A DNA stretch of 64,000 nucleotides from Deltaproteobacteria bacterium (GTDB lineage Bacteria; Desulfobacterota; Syntrophia; Syntrophales; UBA2210): the NCBI GenBank assembly GCA_016935935.1, contig JAFGPZ010000038.1, forward strand, positions 9,222 through 73,221, in the 5' to 3' direction. Positions 43,239 through 50,871 of the stretch are shown here, in pieces. The position numbers were made by a program, and so were the translations under genes. The notes beneath the pieces are model-generated. The model made no database searches. It was not told the DNA's origin and saw only the letters and a list, made by a program, of their open reading frames with translations. Numbering within the stretch: position 1 is the first letter of the stretch; the number at the start of each line of letters is the position of its first letter.

Positions 43239-43258
43239 AGGTGTAGACAGGTGTAGAC
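43239..43258. repeat. Tandem 10-bp direct repeat near the attachment site
   Basis: AGGTGTAGAC occurs twice head to tail, 87 bp inside the prophage from the tRNA fragment. Short repeats at this distance often serve as arm-type integrase or excisionase sites; this is inferred. Confidence 0.45.
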
Positions 43259-43398
43259 TGTATCCATGACCTTTTTGTTGCGGTTCATCAGGTTCTTGCG
43301 TACTTCCTGAAGTTCATAAAATCATCAAAGGGGAAAAAGTGAGGAATTTCTTTCTGTAATCATCAGAAAAACAGTCGCTGTTACTATTTTTTATATTT

Positions 43399-43818
43399 TT
43401 ATTTTGACCGTTTCAACACAATGACTACATTACCATAATGCTCGCCTGAAACACCATCAATGTCGTGTGAGATATCCTCCAACTGACCCAATTTACTTGT
43501 CCATATTCCTGATTCTAATTGCCTTACAGCATGGGTTGGTTTTCCATATTTGTCTGCATAAATGGCAATTTTCTCAAATCCTTCCTCAAGTTCAGGGCCA
43601 TCACATTCAATGTAACCGAAAGTCTCGAAGGCTTTTACGAAATTATCAACAGATTCACCTCTTGGTATTTCGGGGGGCCAATAATATTGAGAATAAATAT
43701 TGGGATCGGGCCACCACCAACGTTTATCGTCACCCAGAGCCCATGCGATACAATTATATTCTATGGTTGGAGGACTGGTTATTTCGTATGTTTTTAAATT
43801 GGGAAATATTTTTTTCAT
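43399..43818 (-). CDS. DUF7689-like protein, cargo gene 3
   Basis: A 139-residue protein (start ATG 43818; an upstream TTG at 43866 overlapping the previous gene is possible). Conserved-looking features: YNCIAWALGD with a Cys followed by a run of Trp (KRWWWPDP), YWPPEIPRG, and GKPTHAVRQLESGIWTSKLG with a His, then DISHD. The Cys...His...Asp/His spacing resembles papain/NlpC-fold peptidases or transglutaminases, so an enzymatic effector is plausible. The family is of unknown function. Last gene before att, AT-rich relative to the phage genes. Confidence 0.6.
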   Translation of the reverse strand: MKKIFPNLKTYEITSPPTIEYNCIAWALGDDKRWWWPDPNIYSQYYWPPEIPRGESVDNFVKAFETFGYIECDGPELEEGFEKIAIYADKYGKPTHAVRQLESGIWTSKLGQLEDISHDIDGVSGEHYGNVVIVLKRSK

Positions 43819-43829
43819 CGTATTGTTTA

Positions 43830-44258
43830 TCAAAGATACCCTTGTTTCTGCCCCCACTTTATCCAAGCAGCAGTCATATCTTTAATGATGCCCCTTTGCT
43901 CATGATCAACCGGGTCTTCGCCAGTTATAGACTTTAACGCCCAAAACCAGTGGTTTGGTTTTTGGGTCATCTCATACATGATAAAAGGTATGGCAACAGG
44001 TCCCATCCCTATGATTTGCTGGTAAGAAGGATGCATTGAAATCTCAGTGATGGATGATAACCAAGCGGTGTTTTCCTCCCAATCGTCTTTAAGATCATAA
44101 AACCGCAAGGTAGGATTTGACCACCGTCTTGACATAGGACTAAAATAATCCGCCAACAGTTTCTCCTTATATATTTCGAGGAACTTAGATTCTTCACCAA
44201 CACCCCTGTTAATATCCATAAACCTTTTTGGATGAGTCGATGTAATTAAATATGTCAT
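43830..44258 (-). CDS. Protein of unknown function, cargo gene 2
   Basis: A 142-residue soluble protein whose ATG overlaps the stop of the previous gene (ATGA), indicating translational coupling. Trp-rich second half: WLSSITEISMHPSYQQII, KPNHWFWALKSITGEDP and AAWIKWGQKQGY. No signal peptide, no membrane segment. I do not recognise a characterised family. Its tight coupling with the flanking genes suggests a multi-protein system. Confidence 0.6.
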   Translation of the reverse strand: MTYLITSTHPKRFMDINRGVGEESKFLEIYKEKLLADYFSPMSRRWSNPTLRFYDLKDDWEENTAWLSSITEISMHPSYQQIIGMGPVAIPFIMYEMTQKPNHWFWALKSITGEDPVDHEQRGIIKDMTAAWIKWGQKQGYL

Positions 44259-45001
44259 GAAAAGAGCTCCCTTGTTTTTTGAGTTATGCTTTTGAAAAAA
44301 AATTCGTTTTTCAAATTTCGCAATTTTTCAAAATCATCCCACATTTTATCCATACTGTTAGTATAGTCATGGTTACATATAACATCTATGTCCAAAATTA
44401 ATGGTAATTTATTTGAGGCGGTTGGTTGCTCCATGGCGACTATGATCACTGCGTTTGCAGGAATGTCTTCCTTTAGTATTTCGAACCTCATAAAAAAGTT
44501 GGATACTCCCTGAGGTAGTCCTGGAGCTATTTCAGGATTTGTAAGAATAAATTCACTAAAGTCACTTATTGGAAGGGGAACTTCAATACGGTTAATATAG
44601 CGTAAACTGATGCGAGATATTTTTATTGGGTTGGCTATCGAAAGATATAATTTCCAAAGTTCACGGGATTCTTTGGAAAAAGTTGACCAGTTTTCATAAG
44701 GGTTTAATTTATTAAATGCAAATCCATCAACTCTTGTTTGAATCACTTTCTTTTCTGTGGGAGATCGAAGAATAAATCCGTCAGTTCCTCCAGTAGTAGG
44801 AAGGAGAATAGGTTTACCTTTATCGTGCAAATCAAGACCACCCTTAACATACTTCCTTTCCTTTATCTCTGGATATCTCTCTTTAATTTGATCGTGGATT
44901 GTTTTGAGGTTAGTTATCTCAAAACCATCTTTAAGCTGAACCATTATTTCCAAAACTGCCTCTGCAATAGGAGCGTTTTTTAAGGTTGCGTATTTGCTCA
45001 T
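44255..45001 (-). CDS. TIGR04255-like protein, cargo gene 1
   Basis: A 248-residue protein resembling the sporadically distributed TIGR04255 family, characterised by an N-terminal NAPIAEAVLEIMVQ segment, a central beta-rich part with SRISLRYINRIEVPLP and a C-terminal helical DKMWDDFEKLRNLKNEFFF followed by a Thr/Arg-rich end. GTTGGGAGGAAGA precedes ATG 45001. It heads the three-gene operon. Function is unknown; sporadic distribution and association with mobile elements suggest an accessory, possibly defence, role. Confidence 0.65.
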   Translation of the reverse strand: MSKYATLKNAPIAEAVLEIMVQLKDGFEITNLKTIHDQIKERYPEIKERKYVKGGLDLHDKGKPILLPTTGGTDGFILRSPTEKKVIQTRVDGFAFNKLNPYENWSTFSKESRELWKLYLSIANPIKISRISLRYINRIEVPLPISDFSEFILTNPEIAPGLPQGVSNFFMRFEILKEDIPANAVIIVAMEQPTASNKLPLILDIDVICNHDYTNSMDKMWDDFEKLRNLKNEFFFKSITQKTRELFS

Positions 45002-45279
45002 TCTTCCTCCCAACTTTCTTTTTTACCAATATCACATTTATCGTATTTTGCAATGATATTTTAACTTCTACCCAATCGAAAAATGCAATGCAACAGTTTT
45101 CGATAACGTCTATATTGCTGCTGCTTGCAAATAATACATACCTTCTTAAACAACTGAATTAAAAACCTATAATCAGTAATAATCGGATTTCTCCTGAAAC
45201 CATCTTGAGAAGTTGTAGGTGGAGGAGATAAAAGTACGCATCAACCGGATGAACCTTTATTGTGTTCTGAAATTCATAC

Positions 45280-45468
45280 CTATTTCAATTGAATCTCTTC
45301 CCATCTCGCAACTTCATCTGTGACATCGGTCAAAACAAAGAAAGCATTGCTTTCCCTGTTCAACCACAGATGCGGAGGGGTGAAATAGTTATCATCAGGC
45401 GTCGGATCTGTGTCACGAAGAACAAATGAAATTTTCTTTGTTAATCGTGATTCCAGAGATGTGACCAT
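45280..45468 (-). CDS. Small tail-fibre-associated protein
   Basis: A 62-residue frame beginning at ATG 45468 inside the end of the preceding 38-codon frame. The C-terminal segment (PHLWLNRESNAFFVLTDVTD, then EVARWEEI) resembles short modules at the ends of phage fibre genes that describe a trimeric receptor-binding stalk. It may be one protein with the upstream frame if a frameshift occurs. Start uncertain. Confidence 0.45.
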   Translation of the reverse strand: MVTSLESRLTKKISFVLRDTDPTPDDNYFTPPHLWLNRESNAFFVLTDVTDEVARWEEIQLK

Positions 45469-45557
45469 GCCTTTGCCTCTATCCGCTTGTCTGTGTCCGA
45501 TCCGTCGCCAATACGAAAAGTATTCTTCAACGTCCCGAACAGATTCTTGAAGATCAT
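45441..45557 (-). CDS. 38-residue phage protein, fibre-like start
   Basis: ATG 45557 follows GGAGGCTATT. It encodes a 38-residue peptide with GTLKNTFRIGDGSDTDKRIE, a motif common at the beginning of small phage fibre or decoration proteins. It ends at TAA 45441, while a second frame (45280-45468) continues the theme; the pair may be a broken or frameshifted gene. Confidence 0.45.
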   Translation of the reverse strand: MIFKNLFGTLKNTFRIGDGSDTDKRIEAKAWSHLWNHD

Positions 45558-45569
45558 AATAGCCTCCTT

Positions 45570-45974
45570 TTATGCGTCTGCAATGTACCCGAATACATCA
45601 AACGTAACTGTTGCAGCACCTGTAGATCCTGTTGTTATTTTGACTCCAAAAATATCTCCGGCTGCATATATCGTCTTCTTCGTTGGAACGATTGGAGGGC
45701 CTGCGGCCTGTGCAGGCTGTGTCAATATTCCATGGTCCGTAGTTTCCGTATAACTATCCAGCGAAATCTGCTGGAGCCAATCGTCCGCGTTTTCACCGGC
45801 GCCAACGTCAAAATCTGTCATCCCCGCCAATGAGGCGGACGGTTGTCTTATTGCTATCAGGACGGGAACGAAGACTTTACCCGCAGGCACTGTGAAGAGG
45901 CCCTGTTTATCCGTATCCTGGCAATCCACAGATATAGAAGATATCAGTGTCAACACATTTTCTCTCGCATCCAT
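45570..45974 (-). CDS. Phage virion-associated protein, beta-rich, unknown
   Basis: A 134-residue protein starting at ATG 45974 after GGAAGGAGATTAAA. The composition (alternating Val/Thr, Gly-rich C-terminus ITTGSTGAATVTFDVFGYI) suggests a beta-sandwich, as in fibre or decoration proteins. No specific family recognised. One base separates it from the gene before it. Confidence 0.6.
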   Translation of the reverse strand: MDARENVLTLISSISVDCQDTDKQGLFTVPAGKVFVPVLIAIRQPSASLAGMTDFDVGAGENADDWLQQISLDSYTETTDHGILTQPAQAAGPPIVPTKKTIYAAGDIFGVKITTGSTGAATVTFDVFGYIADA

Positions 45975-45975
45975 T

Positions 45976-46158
45976 TTAATCTCCTTCCAGGGACAGGACA
46001 TTATCGTTTAGGCAGAGCACTTGATTATCTAAGCACAATATCCTATCGTGGTTTAGTTTATTGTTAATCCATGTTTCTATCTTTTCAAAATTGGTTTGAA
46101 CCAATCCGTTCCATCCTGTTGTGCCGTAATTGACATCGTCCAGAGATATATTGTCCAT
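45976..46158 (-). CDS. Small phage tail protein
   Basis: A 60-residue protein from ATG 46158 preceded by AAGGAGGGTGTG. It has DDVNYGTTGWNGLVQTNFEK (near 7-26), a motif seen at the N-terminus of some tail fibre-like proteins that attach to the tail tip. The start overlaps the stop of the tail-tip C-part (TGATG). Confidence 0.55.
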   Translation of the reverse strand: MDNISLDDVNYGTTGWNGLVQTNFEKIETWINNKLNHDRILCLDNQVLCLNDNVLSLEGD

Positions 46159-47561
46159 CACACCCTCCTTACCGTTAATTCGAGTCGATCGGATTTTGCC
46201 TGATCCCACTCTTCATAATCAATGAAGTTAGTCAGCTTGAAAGTTACTTCTTCCGCCAGGGACCCGTTGTCGGCGATGTTCATCGCTTCCGTGTAGGTCC
46301 AGGTGAAGTCGTCGACTTTGTCTTTAGTCCTTACTAAAACGTCAGACACGTAAACCCCGATTTCGAAGTATCCTTCCCAAGTCGGATATGCGTCTGTCTT
46401 AGAGGGGATATAATATCCCGCTCCTGTTCCCCGGACTCGCGGAGACCAGGTTAAAACTATATCGTCTGAGTAAGTGGGGTCTTTTTTTAGACCGTTTGCA
46501 CGGAAGTTTTCGGGATTATATGGATTTCTGGCTGTACTTGAAAAAATCAAATCTGTAACCAGAGATTCAGAAAGCTCACCCGTCACTTTTGCACTGAAAG
46601 GGACGAATTTGAACTTTCTTTCCGATGATGGAAGAAAGGCGCTGTCTTTTATAAAGATGAGGCTGTTGCCATCTATGAGATATATGCCATCCCCAGCAGA
46701 ATGAGCTTCTTTTCCAGTACCGAAACGCGCCCTGTAGATTCCTGTGAGGCGATATCTGATACCGCTTCCTCCGTTTATTGGAGTGAGTTTCTGGATTGTC
46801 ATAATTTCGTTTCCGACAATGGCCAGATTGGACACACCCAGCAAAGCCTGCCTGGTTAAATTATCAAATTTTGAAATATCGCTGTTCACAAAATCAATTG
46901 TGATACCCACCTCATCGTCTATGTTGTATGTATCTTTCGGATAATCTTCCACGAGGGTGCCGCAGGGATTAAACTTCCCGACCGACTTGAGAAACTCATA
47001 AGAACTGCCGCCATCAGAACTCATATAGAGTAGATATCCCAGCTCATAATTACCGACTCTGGCAGCCATGGGAATAACAGCCAGATCTTCATCCCCGGAA
47101 AGCGCGAAAAAAGACTCAATCACATTCTGGTGGACCAGGGGGGTAACAGAAAAATCAGTCTTAGCTATGGAATGCTTCACTGGATCGTCGGCTTCGGCAT
47201 AAGAATTTACTTTTGAATAGGGATCTTCCATCGCCGTAATGACAATGCTTTCCGTATCCAGATTGTTTTCTTCAACTGCCAGGACCCGATAGATCATGTT
47301 GGAAATATCATAAGGAGAGTACGTAAACTTGAAGCAGTCTCCAACCTGGAGGCGAAACAGATTCCGATTAACTGTTATCGTTAAATTTGCGAAGGGATAA
47401 GACGCCTTTCTTAAAGCCAGATCTCCGGCCCATACGGCATTTCTGTTCGTCGTAAACAACGCCATCTGGATTGTTTTAGACACCACCCGGCCCTGGACTT
47501 CTTTATTCCCGATATCTCTTGATACGGGAACCCCTTCTGATTCTCTAAAGTCTAACGCCAT
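46158..47561 (-). CDS. Tail-tip/hub protein, C-terminal part (separate polypeptide)
   Basis: A 467-residue protein matching the second half of GTA/lambda gpJ-like tail-tip proteins: it opens with NKEVQGRVVSKTIQMALFTT and then RKASYPFANLTITVNRNLFRLQVGDCFKFTYSPYDI (quoted here in two pieces, about 18-37 and 51-86), the normal continuation after the hub's beta domain, followed by fibronectin-like beta-sandwich segments. The usual first half is encoded two genes upstream (47898-49607), with a zinc-ribbon gene between. It would form the central tail fibre or tip. Confidence 0.7.
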   Translation of the reverse strand: MALDFRESEGVPVSRDIGNKEVQGRVVSKTIQMALFTTNRNAVWAGDLALRKASYPFANLTITVNRNLFRLQVGDCFKFTYSPYDISNMIYRVLAVEENNLDTESIVITAMEDPYSKVNSYAEADDPVKHSIAKTDFSVTPLVHQNVIESFFALSGDEDLAVIPMAARVGNYELGYLLYMSSDGGSSYEFLKSVGKFNPCGTLVEDYPKDTYNIDDEVGITIDFVNSDISKFDNLTRQALLGVSNLAIVGNEIMTIQKLTPINGGSGIRYRLTGIYRARFGTGKEAHSAGDGIYLIDGNSLIFIKDSAFLPSSERKFKFVPFSAKVTGELSESLVTDLIFSSTARNPYNPENFRANGLKKDPTYSDDIVLTWSPRVRGTGAGYYIPSKTDAYPTWEGYFEIGVYVSDVLVRTKDKVDDFTWTYTEAMNIADNGSLAEEVTFKLTNFIDYEEWDQAKSDRLELTVRRV

Positions 47562-47562
47562 C

Positions 47563-47901
47563 TTACGCCTCTAACAATTCGCCTGTAACCTTTTCCGACA
47601 GATCGTAATAACCGCACCGGACACATTTAATGACCGATATATAGTCTCCCGCTCCCATACCGCTGCATCTCTGCCTGACAGACAAGGCTCCGTCACATTC
47701 AGGGCATCTTTCTTTCAGAATATTTGAAGGTATTTCTTTGCCGGAGATAAACGCCGCCATCTCTTCTTCAGCAAATATATCCTGATATAGCTGAAAAGCA
47801 TGAGTAACATTCTTGGTAAGCCCCGAATTGATGAAGATTTTACGGGCCTTTGCCACCTCGTTTAATCTGTTCTGAAATTCTTTTAAGTTCATCTGTTTCA
47901 T
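47563..47901 (-). CDS. Small zinc-ribbon protein inserted in the tail-tip genes
   Basis: A 112-residue protein; ATG 47901 overlaps the upstream stop by ATGA. The first 70 residues are helical; the C-terminal half holds a zinc ribbon with CPEC, then RCSGMGAGDYISVIKCVRCG. No virion role is evident, and it separates the two halves of the tail tip. It may be a moron or a tail-tip assembly factor. Confidence 0.65.
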   Translation of the reverse strand: MKQMNLKEFQNRLNEVAKARKIFINSGLTKNVTHAFQLYQDIFAEEEMAAFISGKEIPSNILKERCPECDGALSVRQRCSGMGAGDYISVIKCVRCGYYDLSEKVTGELLEA

Positions 47902-49607
47902 AATAACAATTCCGCACAGCACCCTGCCGCTGTCATTGGTCCTGTTCTCTTATCTATTATTTCGCCAGCACTATATCCAGAAGCAGCTACCGATGCCCAT
48001 ACATCGGCTTCAGACAAGCCATTGTCGTCCATATAGGAGTAGCAATCATCACAACTGTAGGTAAACCATGGTGCAACAGACCCTCCCCATGTCTGAATAA
48101 TACCCAGATATTCGCCCTTACAGTTATATGATTTCATATATACATGTCGGAGGCAGAAATACCTGTCAGGATCATAATAGTAACAGTCTTCTGTTATCGC
48201 TGAATCAACCTTCCAGTATGCTACATCCGCATCTACCCCGTAGGCATTTATAACAATCTCTAAAGTATCACAAACTTCGCCACCACAACTGAGTGTAATT
48301 GTAGGGTTCTGCTCACAATTAGGATTCGTATGGGGCGCAGTGTAGGTTACAGATATTCCTGTTTCTGCCGATAATGACCCTCCGCCGGAAGCTATGGCCC
48401 AATTGTAAACACACCCTTCTACTGCCCCGACAACGGTAAGTTCCTGTTCCTCATCTGCAGACATGCCTTGAGTGGTATAGCCTATTGATACTTCTTCACA
48501 GCTGCAAAAAACTTCTTCAAAATTTATTATCTCGGTGTATTGAACCTTTATTTCATTGATTGTTTCGATCCAGCTTTTTCTGGCAAAGGTGGGATCTTCC
48601 AGTAGATTGTCTTCATCCACGGATAAAAGATCTCCCGCGGCATAATCCTCTCTCAGTAATTTAGGATGGAATTTAGCGTCTATATCGTAGCGGAGAAGGG
48701 CGTCTATGTGGTTATTGATGTTTTCTATGTAAGCTAAAGCGGGCTGAGATCTGTCGAAAAGAAGGCTGATTCCCCGGGCTTCATCACAGACAGTTTCGGC
48801 CGCGGTCAGAAAATCAGCTTCTGATAACCAAGATGATGATAACCCTGTTAATGTATTCAAAATATACCAGATTGCATGTACAGGATTATAATTCAGAATC
48901 TGAATCGTCTTAAAGGAATCATCAGAGTCAAATGGGCATGTCGGTTCTTTCTTTAAAACAAATTTCATTGTGGGAGCCCGATTGTAGTCACCTATGTAGC
49001 AATCGTTAAAGAAGGCCCAGCACAATCCGCGATAAGGCGGATTCAACGTGGGATCGTTTAAGGCTGCCCCAAGTGTTGAATTGGCGGCCTGATCGGAAGT
49101 GCCGAAGTAGAATGTCAAAGAGCCCATGCCGGTTAGTACTATTGTCTCTTCCCCTCCTGATCCGGGGCGATCTAATTTTCCTTCCCAGACAACGTCATCG
49201 TTCTTATAGACGGCGTATAAAGTGTCGACGGGCCCCAGACACAGCCCCATAGCCCAGGACATATAATATTTGTAACCGGTGACGGTGGTTGTTTCCGATC
49301 CGCCCCCCTTGCCGGTTTTTGTTGTCTGGGTCTGCGCGACGCTTCGTTCAAGCCCGAACCATAGAAGATTCCCTGTAATCTTTACCGCCCCGAGAGCGTC
49401 CAGTATCGGAGTTCCCACGGAGTTTGTCATTATCTGCAGTTCGCTTTGCAGAGGATTGCCGGGAGTTGCAACATCGGGCGTTGCGGGATCGATGTACATT
49501 CCCAGGCCAAATCCTATGGCAGCTCCGTACATCGCTCCCGTGGGTCCGCCTATGGCAAAACCGATTGCTCCGCCTACGACTGCCCCAACTATTGATCCTG
49601 TAGACAT
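47898..49607 (-). CDS. Tail-tip/hub protein, N-terminal part with Ig-like insert
   Basis: A 569-residue protein. The start resembles tail-tip proteins of GTA/lambda type: a Gly/Ala-rich helix (residues 3-35, VVGGAIGFAIGGPTGAMYG), then a hub-like beta domain to about 390. From about 395 it leaves the family pattern and becomes a Cys-rich Ig-like region (VYNWAIASGGGSLSAE, YTAPHTNPNCEQNPTITLSC) with a further Cys-rich end (DCYYYDPDRYFCLRHVYM). The expected second half is encoded by 46158-47561. The start at 49607 lies inside the end of the NlpC/P60 gene. Confidence 0.7.
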   Translation of the reverse strand: MSTGSIVGAVVGGAIGFAIGGPTGAMYGAAIGFGLGMYIDPATPDVATPGNPLQSELQIMTNSVGTPILDALGAVKITGNLLWFGLERSVAQTQTTKTGKGGGSETTTVTGYKYYMSWAMGLCLGPVDTLYAVYKNDDVVWEGKLDRPGSGGEETIVLTGMGSLTFYFGTSDQAANSTLGAALNDPTLNPPYRGLCWAFFNDCYIGDYNRAPTMKFVLKKEPTCPFDSDDSFKTIQILNYNPVHAIWYILNTLTGLSSSWLSEADFLTAAETVCDEARGISLLFDRSQPALAYIENINNHIDALLRYDIDAKFHPKLLREDYAAGDLLSVDEDNLLEDPTFARKSWIETINEIKVQYTEIINFEEVFCSCEEVSIGYTTQGMSADEEQELTVVGAVEGCVYNWAIASGGGSLSAETGISVTYTAPHTNPNCEQNPTITLSCGGEVCDTLEIVINAYGVDADVAYWKVDSAITEDCYYYDPDRYFCLRHVYMKSYNCKGEYLGIIQTWGGSVAPWFTYSCDDCYSYMDDNGLSEADVWASVAASGYSAGEIIDKRTGPMTAAGCCAELLL

Positions 49608-50056
49608 GCCTTTACCCTGAAAATATGCGTCATGCGCTTCTTGGTTTCTGAATCATCGGAGGAAATCCTCCTTACGCCTACATCTGTAATCGACTGATAA
49701 AAGTACCTGTCGAAGTATAACGCCGCGTGCGCCGATGCTCTTCCGTATCGAAAAAGACAAATATCCCCATTCTTCAGGTCCGGATATTCCACTTTTTCAA
49801 CATTCAATTCCCTGAGAATCCCGTCCATTAAAAGCTCTTTCGTTCTGTGCAGGTGCCAGTCTCTCGGGTAGTCCAGGATCAGGCTTTTTCTCCATTTGAA
49901 AACGCCCATTTCTTCAAGGACTTTTCCAACAAAATGGATACAATCGCACCCTTTGCCTTTGACGCCGCACCTGTGTCGGAAGGGTGTATTCAGCCAGGAG
50001 TCCAAAACATCTTTCAGTTTTTTCTGTTTTTCTGCATCATCAAAATAGCAAGCCAT
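49589..50056 (-). CDS. NlpC/P60-family tail peptidase
   Basis: A 155-residue cysteine peptidase of the type at tail tips (GTA g14, lambda gpK), which cuts peptidoglycan during DNA entry. The nucleophile Cys is in KGCDCIHFVGKVL (near 36-40) and the His in ASAHAALYFDRYFYQS (near 110). It follows the hub gene by two bases. Confidence 0.82.
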   Translation of the reverse strand: MACYFDDAEKQKKLKDVLDSWLNTPFRHRCGVKGKGCDCIHFVGKVLEEMGVFKWRKSLILDYPRDWHLHRTKELLMDGILRELNVEKVEYPDLKNGDICLFRYGRASAHAALYFDRYFYQSITDVGVRRISSDDSETKKRMTHIFRVKACLQDQ

Positions 50057-50058
50057 AT

Positions 50059-50871
50059 TCAGAACCTTGTTGCCGGATTTTCCAGCGGGATATAGGGGAA
50101 ACCCAGAAATTGATTTACGTTCGAAAACTTATCCCTGCATGTTTCGATTTCACCGTCACACCCGGGATAGACATCTACACTGTTGCCTGTTTCCAGGGTT
50201 ATGAACTTGTACGCCAGGGTCACCGTGTTTCCTGAGTGGCTTATGATTGTCCGATAGGTATTGTTGAACTCAACTCTGCCATAGGTAAAATATCCTTCAT
50301 CGAAGGCTCCAAAATCAGCGCTCGTCAGAATACATCCGGTGGCATCCAGGGAAACCGTTGTTGTGTTTTTATATGACGCCTTTACGACCTTACACTTCTC
50401 GTCAAAAAGGTTGTGATTACAACTCAGCTGATAACGGAAAACGGGAACGGGCATTTTCAGGAAGTGCTCGAAACCGACGCATTCGACGCCGGCCTGCACT
50501 CCTTTGAAGGAAACATTCTTAATCTGCCCTATGAAAATGACTCCTGCTTCCAGAGGATCCTGATCTCTGAAGAGTTTCGATATCTGTATCCAGAAAGTCT
50601 CTATGGGATTGTTCGCGATGAACTGTATGAAGGGGGTCTCGGCGTATTGAGCCTCGACGGTCATTGTGGTGACTTCCAACTGGCTGTCGTATTTGGCAAC
50701 GCCTCTCTTGAGCGTTGCCGGCGCGTAGGTGTTCCCTCCAAAGGAGACGGAAACGTCGCCGCTGGTGTAGCGCCAGTTTTCCCCGCCGTCTCTCCAGATG
50801 TGATACAATTCAACGGGCTTCCTCTGGCTGGATTCCTCTTTTGCGATATAGTCTGCTGACGCGCTTTTCAT
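50059..50871 (-). CDS. Tail hub protein, BR0599/DUF2163-like, probable [4Fe-4S] protein
   Basis: A 270-residue hub protein comparable to GTA ORFg13 and lambda gpL. The C-terminal half holds four cysteines spaced as in gpL's [4Fe-4S] site: SCNHNLFDEKC, PGCDGEIETC; then the family signature KFSNVNQFLGFPYIPLENP near the end. The start overlaps the stop of the distal-tail gene. It links the tail tube to the tip. Confidence 0.82.
   Translation of the reverse strand: MKSASADYIAKEESSQRKPVELYHIWRDGGENWRYTSGDVSVSFGGNTYAPATLKRGVAKYDSQLEVTTMTVEAQYAETPFIQFIANNPIETFWIQISKLFRDQDPLEAGVIFIGQIKNVSFKGVQAGVECVGFEHFLKMPVPVFRYQLSCNHNLFDEKCKVVKASYKNTTTVSLDATGCILTSADFGAFDEGYFTYGRVEFNNTYRTIISHSGNTVTLAYKFITLETGNSVDVYPGCDGEIETCRDKFSNVNQFLGFPYIPLENPATRF

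Larger units (their letters stand above)
42878..43398. other. Chromosome-prophage junction region
   Basis: No protein gene. From left to right: a dispersed repeat copy (42930-42987), the tRNA terminator (43056-43091, minus strand), the truncated tRNA-Phe (43103-43152), an AT-rich stretch and the tandem repeat at 43239-43258. Confidence 0.7.
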
